Positions 54,701 to 64,000 of a stretch of 64,000 bases of DNA are shown one piece after another. Made by a program: the position numbers and the translations under genes. The notes beneath the pieces were generated by a model, which was not told the origin of the DNA, ran no database searches, and saw nothing but the letters and a program-made list of their open reading frames with translations. The stretch comes from Dendrolimus kikuchii (lineage: Eukaryota; Arthropoda; Insecta; Lepidoptera; Lasiocampidae). Position 1 is the first letter of the stretch. Each line of letters opens with the position of its first letter. The stretch covers positions 11,232,001 through 11,296,000 of the forward strand of contig CM034411.1 in NCBI GenBank assembly GCA_019925095.2. Reading direction: 5' to 3'.

Positions 54701-57685
54701 CGAATAAAATAGTAGAGACAACCGTTTATCGATATCGATAGAATAAATAATTAAATGTAAAAATATAAGAATATAAAACGTGTTCTTTTAAAAAATTAAA
54801 ATATCGTCCGTTATAGCGATGATAGTATATCACAGAACTTAATATCAGATGTATAGAAGTTCAGGGAGTGTAACGAAGCAGTGCTCCTCGCAAAGCGATG
54901 AGACATATTGTAGAAAGAAGGTATAAAAAGAAAATACACAGTATAAAAAATAAAATACATAGAGACGCTGGGATTCTCCTATTGGGTATACCTTAAAAAG
55001 CACATTGATGGGTGTGCACTTAAAAACTATCCCTTACGTATTTCCTTCCATCCAGGGCTCCTTATTTTTTTCAAAATAAAAAATAAAATACAAACTTAAA
55101 ACTAATACAATATCGAAACACATTGATCGTACATCGAACTTTTAAACATTTTTCCTTTGTTTTATAACGTGTTTGTGCGCGTGTTTGTCTGTGTGTTCCT
55201 TTATGACGTGTGTTTTGTTTAGTTTAATCATGCGATCTATCGTTGACTAGTGAAGCACACACATGTTTTATCGACTATCGACGTAGTTGCTCACATACCA
55301 GATCTCTATATCGATATATCGACTATCTAAAGCTATTTTCTAATTACATAAGCATACATTCATATGATAGTTGTGATGCCAAATATGAATACGAGTTTTA
55401 AGTCTAACTGTTTAATCCCGATCTAAATTCAGGTATATATTACACTATTTATGGTAATTTAACTATTATAAGCTAGCTATATTTCATCTTTTTGATTAGA
55501 ATTCTATTTACAATGTGCCAATGTATACCGTGTTCTATATATATATTATATTTAATACATATCATGTAGCATTTATGTTAGATCACGTATACATTGACTT
55601 GGGATATTGTACCATGCTTTGCTATATACAATGGTGCCCTATCTACATATAGAACGAGCGTGTAAGCGCGAAGCAGGTCTAACACCAAACTCTAGACCGT
55701 ACGACCAAAGGCCGTAGGCCAACAACAAACATTTGACCAACATCGATAACACCAACCCGTGTGCTAGTTAGTTACCTTATCACGCAGCTCTCCACAACGT
55801 GCCAAAGTTGGGTGAAATGAACAAACTTTGGAGTATAGATACTTTATTACTATTAATCAAAGACAAGAAAGCTTGTAACGAATTAGTACCAGTTTTGTTA
55901 TAATTAGGTCATGCTTCAACTATTGTTTTAAGTGAATCACCACTATAAGGGCATGTGCGATACCTACTAAGCGTACTTTTAAAAGACTCTTTACACAACT
56001 AACGGTATTAACACCGGTATGAGTTTTAAACTTTTACTTTATATTTATAGGAGATTAATTTGTCTAAATTTAAACATTCACGTAGCAGGCATAGAGTTCA
56101 ATTTCTACACGTTGTGCATTAACGACGACCTGTCTCGTTATATCTTTAAACATAGTTATCATATATTTTTATATAGCTATTTACTTAAAATCACTATGTA
56201 CCACAAGACATTTCCGAACGATAGTTAAATTTGCTTGAAATCCGATATAGTAATTAACAAAACATAAAATAAAATAAAAACAGTGTTGAAGAATGGAAGA
56301 CTATAGAATAGTGGACAGTAGAGTAGTGTGAAAAAAGTAGTTCTTAGAATAAAATAATAAATAGCATAAACATTTTATATAGTTATAATAGTCGATAAAT
56401 TACTTATCGATAACATGCAGTCTGCATTACCCCATAACTATTTTTAAATGTGATAATATAATAGAACAAAACGCTTCTAGCAGCACTACTGCTTTCATAG
56501 TTTTAAAACAAAATGTATAAATTAGCAGTTTATGTCATGTGACACATGTAAACACGAGACGATCTACTGGACACAGTTATTGGTCAAACAGCTAGCTTAT
56601 ATTAAAAAACATTCATTAAAAAACTAAACATACAACAACGTCATGACACATCTCTGATAAAAATCTAAAACAATAGCATTCTTTTTAAACTATAAAAATT
56701 AAAAAATAAAACAAGCAAATTTAAATATCATCTTATTTTTAAACGTTTTAAAAGCACTTGAGTAGCACGATTTTGTGAATATTCAAAGTTCCTCTTCACT
56801 TTCGATTCGATATAAAAATGGCACAATAATTATATCTATTATATATTTTTATTACAACACGCAACAAGTTAAATATATAACACCAGAGAAAATTATTGAA
56901 AAAGTTTTTTACGCAAGAACTGTTATTTATAGAAAAATTTATATAATTACAAAAATTGTTGGGTAAAAAAACTAAATGATTCTAAAATATTTTTTGTCAA
57001 TAACCGTGGTATAAAACAGATTTATTCCGCTAAAAATCTATATATAACATCTAAATAACGGTGCACCAATAGTTACATATAAATTTAAATTAATATTTTC
57101 GCAAAGTCTAATATATTTTTTGTTTATATCTAAAAACTTTTAATATCATAAGTTCCTAATATACTGCATTTACATTAGAGATTCAAAACTTGACATTTTA
57201 TATATTTTCAAAAATTTGCAATTTATAGTTTAGTATTCAAAAAGGCAGTACTGACAGTATATTTAAGTACAGGCTGTTTAGTTTAAAAGTTTGGTGTTTT
57301 AATTTTTTTTAGGATAATGGGTAGTTTTTTTAATCATCGCTCTGATGCGATACGGGGCTGAGGGCGGGGAGTGAGCTCCCGCCGGATTGCACGCTGATCC
57401 TTCGGTGCTCTGCCAGATAATTATTGACAAATATCCTGCGGCCCGCCAAAATGTCCGCCTTTTGCTGTAAATCAAACACCGTGAGCGTCAGTCAACCGCC
57501 CCGCGCACGGCTGTGCCTAAGCTACCAACCTATTAATTTATACGCTTTAACAAAACTGCTTTAATGCGAATTAGACAAGAAAAAAAGTGAAAATATATGG
57601 CTGTTGGCATTCCAAAATCAAAATTGCGTAATTCTAAAAACCATTTAAATTTGAATTTTCAATGTTCTTTAGAGCATTGTTGCTT

Positions 57686-57939
57686 ATGGGCTACGTTCCA
57701 CATGAGACTCACAACGACCACGTTCACGACCGCGATTTTGCGCGAGCGTTACAATCATAAACTCTAGTGGAACGATTATTCGACCCACCTCTTGACATGG
57801 GTCGTTGTGAGTGTTGCGTGATCAAAAATTATGACGTCATTAGTGACGTTTTCGCTACGACCGTAACGACCGTGGTTGCTATGTGGAACGGCTGACGGAG
57901 CATTCTGGGCGCTGTGAGCTACTAGAGGAACGCGCCCAT
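57686..57939 (-). mobile_element. MITE with ATGGGC..CGTTCC inverted ends (copy 2)
   Basis: 254 bases from ATGGGCTACGTTCCACATG to GAGGAACGCGCCCAT, inverse in orientation to 42016-42258. The core AATTATGACGTCATTAGTG and the CCACTAGAGTTTATGATTG stretch are almost unchanged between copies. Confidence 0.78.
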
Positions 57940-59705
57940 GATATAACGGAACAATAATTTCAAATTTAAAATAAAACAGAAAGAAAATGCGTTTAACATA
58001 AAATCGTTATATTAAATTTTTGTATAAGAACCGTAACAAATATTTTTAGCTTTAGAACACCAGTACTACAAGTGAAAGAGTCAACTAGGGGCATAGAGAA
58101 TAGAAATAATAAAGAATTTTGATAAAGCAGTTTCGTTATAAAGTGCCGTTCGAACTAGGAAAGGGGCATTCACACTACTAGATCGGGTCGAGGGCATCCA
58201 AGGCGGAAATCTAAATATAAAAAAATATATAATTTAAATACCGTGTCGATACTACTTCTACGAATTGGAATAATTTCAAAAAATCCGGTATGTGAGCTAC
58301 TTCGCGATATGTTATTTTTTAATATGTAAATATAATTTAGGTGAAAAATAAAATACCTTTTATCAAATAAATAGCTTTTATTTAAATGAGCTTTTTATTA
58401 ATATTATAATAGGTATAATAGTGCCGGTTAAGTATGTATTTTTATATTATAACAATAAAAGTAAACATTACATTGTGAAATCAAAAATAAATTAAAAAGA
58501 AAAACTTAAGACATAAGTACATACACAACCGAGTTTATAATAAAAATGAAAACAAAAACGGAATACGCCAATTTTGATTTAATTTGTTATATATTCTAAA
58601 CACTAAATTATTTTGGTGTAGCGGATACAGTAAATATTTAATGATTTTTGTTTTTGTAATCAAAGTTTTATATTTTATAAATTATTAATTATTTATCAGC
58701 TTACACTACAGCGTTAGTAAGTTAAGTTAATGTAAGATAGTAAGAACTATTTTCATTCTAAAATACCGTTATAAATGAAGTTTAAATTTGTATCCCCTTC
58801 AAAGAAGATATAAAAAATATGTGCGTTAAACAACTGTAGTAAAATACCACCAGATACTTCATACACACAATGTATTAAAAAAAAAACTAAAGAAAAAAAT
58901 CAAAAAATTGCATACTCACAGACATCTTTACATGCATAACATAAGCATGATCAAACTGTAAATGCGAAGCAAAATTAAAATATAAAAAACACATTTAAAA
59001 AGAAACAACATTTGTACATACATTTATCTTCTTCAATATATACTCAGTACTTACAATCTAACATAAGACGCCATTTTGTTGACGCGGTAATGCAAAATGG
59101 CCGCATGTAATTTTATCATTCGTATCGTGGTGTACGTATCTTATTTAAAAATAAATTGTAAAGCAGTTGTATAGATTCTTGGATGATATAGTTGAATTTA
59201 AAAAATAAAATAGGGCTGACGAACCTTCCAAGATCTAAGAAGCGATTTAACAATAAATAAAAAGAAACAGCTCTAATATGTCAATAAGCATTAAAATTAA
59301 AATCTATACTAATCTTTTGAACTGTTTTATCAACGGTAGCAAATAATCAAAACTACTTTATTACGGATTAATTAATCGAATATCCAAATGATTTTTAATC
59401 TATAACTATAACGTTTCATATACCACAGCAGACATGAGCTGTCATTCTGTGAATATGTTTATTGCAGTAACTGGATCATGAGTTATAAATTTTAAAATCA
59501 AATAAAAACGCACTATCCAAAACAACGTATACCTAAACAATGTTTTATTCACTCGTAAATATAGAATTAAAAAAAAATTCCAATGCCCTTAGCATAAGTT
59601 TTCGTATTAACGCTCCAAAAGAGTTCCAAGAGTTGAAACTATTTTGGAGGTAGCAAGATAAATTGTTTTAGTAAGCTATTTAAACCTTTAATATAAGTTC
59701 CAGTA

Positions 59706-60081
59706 CAGTAGAGCCCCGGTAATCCGAACACCGAAAATTTACCCTCTCCTCATCCCCGTTCGGACCATAATATGGAGAAACTAGAACAAGTCACATTTGA
59801 GATAAAACAAGGATTTTACGAAATTTGGACTTGCTTACATAAAAATATAAGTGTTGTTAATCGGGAGATATTCATTGATATATAAAAAATTTTGACTCCA
59901 AAATTTTTTAAGTAGGGCAGGGAAAATTTCGAATTATTTAAACGCCCAGATTAGCCAGAGGTTTTTTTTTAATATTATCTCCTCTGACTATCAAAATAGT
60001 CCTCTTTTATTATATTGTATTTTCTATGTATTTCTTATTTTTTATTTAGTAGCAACGATTCGGATTTCCGGGACCATACTG
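59706..60081. mobile_element. pogo/Tigger-like MITE with TA target duplication
   Basis: The left end CAGTAGAGCCCCGGTAATCC and the complement of the right end (CAGTATGGTCCCGGAAATCC) match well, both followed by GAA. TA lies on each side (59704-59705, 60082-60083). These features are those of pogo-type Tc1/mariner relatives. No transposase is present. Confidence 0.78.
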
Positions 60082-61559
60082 TAATGGCGTCGATACTGTG
60101 AGAATTTAAATATCGAATTAAAAACGAACACTAGTGCTGTGCTACGCATATAGAGATGTTATCACTAGAGAAAACTTACACTTTGAGAATCGATTTGATA
60201 ATCGAGTTGTATTTAATCGGAAGGTTCGTTATATCCCATGTTAGATAGAGTATGTACCGAAGGCTTGTCGACTACCGTGCACACACCACGCACGTCATGC
60301 TCTAATCGATTCATCATTCGATCGTCGTGTACCTACATTTAATCGTCGGCCACAAGAATACTTACAAAGTAATTCTCGGTATGCCAGTCAGACCTAAACT
60401 TACCGTCAACATCTGAAATAGAGGGGATTCTGCTAAAAAATGGGCGGCCCCCACCATAACATAATAAAATACGTGGCGAAAAAAAATGCTATGGAGTTTT
60501 GCTTGAAAATTTATTCAATGTAGATACTTCTCGTAACATTCGCAAAATCAGGTTAATCCATATTATTACTTTTCCAAAGATAAAATACACTTTTTGTTAA
60601 TATTTGTATTATAGCTCTCTTTTTATGTTTAGTTAAGCGTCAAAGTGTCTCATTCATACTAAACTTTAGGCGTATATACATATAATTGAAGATCGTTTAA
60701 AAATCGATTAAGATTCAATATAATTCGATAAGGGTAAAAAATCGATTAAAAGTGATCGATAGAATATAATATATCTAAATAGTATATTCCCAGTATAGAT
60801 TCGAAGTTGCGGGTTGAAAATGGTCCCCAAAATTTACTATGAAACAAAACACACAGAAGGCTGAATATTACAAATAACCTTCAGATAATACCGCAATAAT
60901 AATATTTTTTCATAAAACTACTTACACGAAAGCTAGTGAGATTTGAAAAATTTATAAAGGTATATTTATGAATATTCATAGTTTAGTTTTAATATTCGAA
61001 GTCTAAGGATTTGAATGTTTTATCCCATATAGCTCTATACAAAATATCACTGCTCCGATATATAAAACAAAAACAGAATTTAAGAGATTTTTCATTTGAC
61101 TAACTTATGTACATAAACATTCGTCTCTAAAATGGCGGCGTTTATTCATTAAAATATATCAAGTTCAGTTGTAAGGTAAACTTTAAAATCTACGTATATG
61201 AAAAAGGGGTCCCGACATATAGATATGCTCAATCGTCAACTATTAAAATATCCAAAAACTTCTCTATGGAAACTTTAACATCACGAAACATCAACAGATT
61301 TACAATATATAATCAATATGACTGAGAATGTACAGACGCGCCGTCGGCAGCGCTTTAACAGGCACAATTCGGTCTAGGAGCCTAACATCGGGCCGCTAAC
61401 ATAGTCTAGTAGTTCTCATTATTGCTATCAACTACCTAGTACTAATAAAAAATTTCAACACTTAATAAAAATTCTTAACGTACTAAAAATTAAGACTCGT
61501 TCTTCAATGATCGTGGTAACACGATCGAGACGGAACCGAAAGAGGAGATTATGTCGCGT

Positions 61560-61689
61560 TAAGTACCGTCTTGGGGTTCTCTGGGGGGTGTGGGGGGTCT
61601 CTAGGGGGGGTGTGTGCGGTCGTGTGTGGGTCGTGTGCGGGCCGGTGTGGTGTGGTGGTGGTTCGGTCGCGGGTGCGGGCGCGCGCGGT
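61560..61689 (-). other. G/T-rich (plus strand) start of the 3' untranslated region after exon ETTIF
   Basis: Directly after the stop, the minus strand is C/A-rich (GGGGTGTGTGCGGTCGTGTG on the plus strand). Long open frames on both strands here arise from the low-complexity GC sequence and show no family signal. Confidence 0.5.
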
Positions 61690-61860
61690 TCAGAATATGG
61701 TGGTCTCAGTGCGCGTCGCGGCAGGCACGTCGTCCGCGTCGATGTACGCGATGTCCTGCGGGGGCGCGCGCAGCCGCGAGCGCAGCCCGGCCGCCGAGTG
61801 CGCCGACAGCCGCTCCTCGAGGTCCTCCAGCGTCGACTTGAACGCGCGCACCACGCGCAG
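61690..61860 (-). CDS. PMCA: Plasma-membrane calcium ATPase, alternative terminal exon 1 (ends ETTIF)
   Basis: On the minus strand an acceptor TTGCAG precedes LRVVRAFKSTLEDLEERLSA, then RSRLRAPPQDIAYIDADD and TRTETTIF with TGA (61690-61692); 56 residues. LRVVRAFKSTLEDLEER is the continuation of the calmodulin-binding domain in insect plasma-membrane calcium pumps. Together with the exon at 51552-51770 it forms a pair with the same start pattern (hydrophobic-RVV-x-AF) but unrelated tails. TIF also fits a class I PDZ ligand (S/T-x-hydrophobic). The acidic stretch DIAYIDADD differs from the basic tail of the other exon. Upstream exons are outside the window. Confidence 0.87.
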   Translation of the reverse strand: MRVVRAFKSTLEDLEERLSAHSAAGLRSRLRAPPQDIAYIDADDVPAATRTETTIF

Positions 61861-63381
61861 CTGCAACCAACACAACCCTCCAGTGGCGCCCCTGTGCGCC
61901 CGACGCCCGTCGACCGCGCCACGCGCCCCCGTCACACCCTCGCAGCACCCTCCTACCCCGCCGATATCCGCCGTCTATCTACAGAGTGTGGTGTGGATGT
62001 TCTTTTGCCGATACGCGCACTAACAGCTGTCTGTATTCAGAGTCAGCGCTTCGCTACATCGCCTTACGTTTACTCTCGACCGGGAGTTCCGCGCTCGGTG
62101 TACGTACGAGTACGATACGTCAAGATTGCCGACAGTGAGACGATGGCGACGAGTGATTAGTGTGAGAGACAGAGAGACAGAGTCCGGTGCCGGTGGGAGT
62201 GTATGTACGCCATGCTCGCACTAAGAATGATGATAAAAAACGAAAATAAAAGTAAAAAACTGCTAAGGTGCTGGCTGGTAACTGGCTAAAACGAACAAGT
62301 GATTTCAAGACGGTCTCGCGTCCTGGGTACATTATGAAGCGGGAGGGGGGGCCAGATTCGGGACGAGACGATGAATGAACGATAATATCGAGAATGCGGT
62401 GGGGGTCACAATGTCGCCTGGAGACAGGGTGCTCGGACAGGACGGGCGAGACGGTGCCAGAGGACATCAAGACCATCGGAAGACCATACAGACGTGGACA
62501 AGATGCAAACAGACGAGATAAAAACAGATCAAGACTCAATTGCGGCCAGTGATGACGGCGACACTCCATTAGCCGGAATCATTCACATCAACTTCATAAC
62601 CAAAGTGGAAACTCCAAATAGGATTAAAACTTATATAACGAGAGTCAATGTCCATATTATTAGTTTTGAGTCATTGTTGACAACAAGTTGCTTCTGGAAC
62701 AATTATTCAGCGGTAAGTTACATTAACTCTCGCGTGCCATATATGACAATAGACACCTTTCCGACATTGGAATGTCGTCGAAGCACTGGCGCGAGACAAA
62801 AATGTGTCTGTGACTTTGAGGAGGTTACAGGGGGGCAACTACGCGCTAGGCTAAGGGAGGCTAGGGCTAGGCTAGGGGGAGGCTAGGGGGTGCGGGTACC
62901 GTTAGCTTCCGTTGCACGCAGCGCGCAGCCAGCCGCCGCGCCCGCCACTACACCTCGGTCTCGAGCACGGGCCGGGGCTGCCAACAACATCTCTCAACGA
63001 CGCGCGGCTCCACGCCCCATTCGACACCGTCCTACGTGCGCACACGCAGCCCTAGCTTTACGACTGTCGTACGGCTCAGATGTGGAACGTCAACGGACGG
63101 AAACGTTTGACGTCATCGTATTTCATCCCGTCTTTAGTCAGATTGAAACGTGTCAAGATACTTTTAAGTATCTTTAAGAGTAGCAATAATTCTGCAAATA
63201 CTTTGTTTTTTTTTGTTTATTACAATTTTACTGCTTCATTTTTTAATTTAACAAATATACGCACAATCGTGTTTTATAAAATTATTTATTATTTGTAAAC
63301 TGTATGTAAGTCTTAATAAAAGGTGTGACATGTTATTAGAAATCTGATTAAAATATTATGAGTGATAGAGTTGATAATAAC

Positions 63382-63555
63382 ATTGTTGGCGCCCAACCCA
63401 ACGAATGGCACCCAGTCAATTTATTCATGAGATTAAATAATCATAATAGTTTTTATTTCACCGCCATAAAATAATATTCTTATTATCATTGTGTCGCCAC
63501 AACACAAAAAGAGTATTAACTGGGTGCAATCAATGGGTGGGGTGCCAACAATGGT
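63382..63555. mobile_element. Palindromic MITE with CATTGTTGGC arms
   Basis: The left arm CATTGTTGGCGCCCAACCC and the complement of the right arm (CATTGTTGGCACCCCACCC) match, and both continue to CACCCAGT and AAT. The arms of about 40 bases flank about 90 AT-rich bases. A half copy is at 43112-43200. Confidence 0.65.
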
Positions 63556-63605
63556 ACATTTTCCCATATATTGTGTTAAAACTAATGACGTCAAACATGT
63601 TGCAG

Positions 63606-63740
63606 ACGAGAGTGAGCTCCGTGTTCCACACCTGGCCGAGCCGGAAGCAGGCCAACACGGAATTAACAGACCCCTTTTGTATTTATAGAGAGAGAGAGAA
63701 AACAAAAAGTAACACTTTAATAAACCAAAAATTATTTCCA
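63606..63740 (+). other. Possible plus-strand terminal exon with poly-A signal
   Basis: A branch-point-like ACTAATGAC and acceptor ATGTTGCAG lead into GC-rich sequence that can be read as RVSSVFHTWPSRKQANTEL, ending at TAA near 63742. AATAAA lies at 63719-63724. It is antisense to the calcium pump intron. No upstream exon can be linked, and the frame is not certain, so it may not be real. Confidence 0.25.
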
Positions 63741-64000
63741 ACTTAAAAACGATCTTGTGTCTGTGTGTATCGAATGCGTGTAATCGGACAGCCGTTGGTG
63801 GCTAGTGTCACGTGATACGAATATGACTCGAGGGGTATGGCCAACAAAAAAAAAACAAACAAAAAAAAAACAACGAAAATCAATACGGGGGAACGGAAAT
63901 CGGGGTATCTACCCTGATGAACGGCTACAACAAAAACCTAAACAACGCTGGGTGACTCCTAAAATGGTTTAGAGGGCCATGGATGCACTAGAACCATAAA

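Larger units (their letters stand above)
51771..61689 (-). other. PMCA: Interval between the two calcium pump terminal exons (intron or 3' untranslated DNA)
   Basis: About 9.9 kb, AT-rich, with no other coding exon that I can support. For transcripts that use the downstream exon it is intron; for those that use the upstream exon, the part next to 61690 is 3' untranslated. It holds a MITE (57686-57939), a pogo-like element (59706-60081) and a GC-richer patch at about 57340-57530. Confidence 0.6.
61861..64000 (-). other. PMCA: Intron of the calcium pump gene running to the window edge
   Basis: The exon with the RIQTQ/RLQTQ part of the calmodulin-binding domain is not present, so this is intron relative to the minus-strand gene. 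It contains a GCTAGG-rich run (62850-62890), the palindromic repeat 63382-63555 and a possible plus-strand terminal exon at 63606. Nothing else is supported. Confidence 0.6.

Noticed and set aside
61507..62160. Plus-strand open frame of 217 codons and neighbours over the calcium pump exon
   Set aside because: This is the antisense shadow of the GC-rich coding exon at 61690-61860 and the G/T-rich region beside it. The minus strand has the splice site and the family match.
62120..62886. Open frames on both strands near 62.1-62.9 kb
   Set aside because: There is no splice signal, domain or codon pattern to support them. Part of the stretch is a GCTAGG-rich run.

Overview
The window looks like nuclear DNA of a moth or butterfly. 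The evidence is AT-rich introns, many short exons, and dense insect-type mobile DNA: an R1-clade LINE, a CR1-like LINE with SINE-like relatives sharing its 3' end, tRNA-derived SINEs, Helitron-like elements ending in CTAG, hAT-like and pogo-like elements and small MITEs. The lepidopteran assignment is an inference from these repeats; no species call is possible from the sequence alone. Layout: (1) 1-4195 is an R1-clade non-LTR retrotransposon, cut by the window edge, with a zinc-knuckle ORF1, an endonuclease/reverse-transcriptase ORF2 and a poly-A tail. (2) 4196-8045 is AT-rich and intergenic. It holds a decayed SWIM/YqaJ-like gene remnant (about 4970-5710) and a small MITE. (3) 8046-39697 (+) is one large split gene. 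I reconstruct 19 coding exons that join in frame into 1727 residues: a lysine-, serine- and acid-rich, probably nuclear protein with Tyr-Lys-Ser repeats, an SR/DSE-rich basic block, a 9-residue tandem repeat, a PKKKRKT localisation signal split by an intron, and a proline-rich tail. I do not recognise its family. Its introns are packed with repeats, several ending within 10-40 bases of a splice site. (4) 39.7-49.5 kb is a convergent intergenic region. It holds a 3.7-kb hAT-like element with an 8-bp target duplication and a decayed CR1-like LINE inside it, a repeat pair inverted around the last exon of the large gene, SINEs, a MITE and a Helitron. (5) 49.5-64 kb carries, on the minus strand, two alternative terminal exons of a plasma-membrane calcium ATPase (PMCA) gene. 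One is at 61690-61860 (starts LRVVRAF, ends ETTIF) and one at 51552-51770 (starts IRVVNAF, ends ETAV). The pump's catalytic exons lie beyond the right edge. The rest of this part is intron and 3' untranslated DNA with a pogo-like MITE and other small repeats. The two host genes are transcribed toward each other. The large gene's product is inferred to act in the nucleus and the calcium pump acts at the cell surface; nothing suggests a shared pathway.
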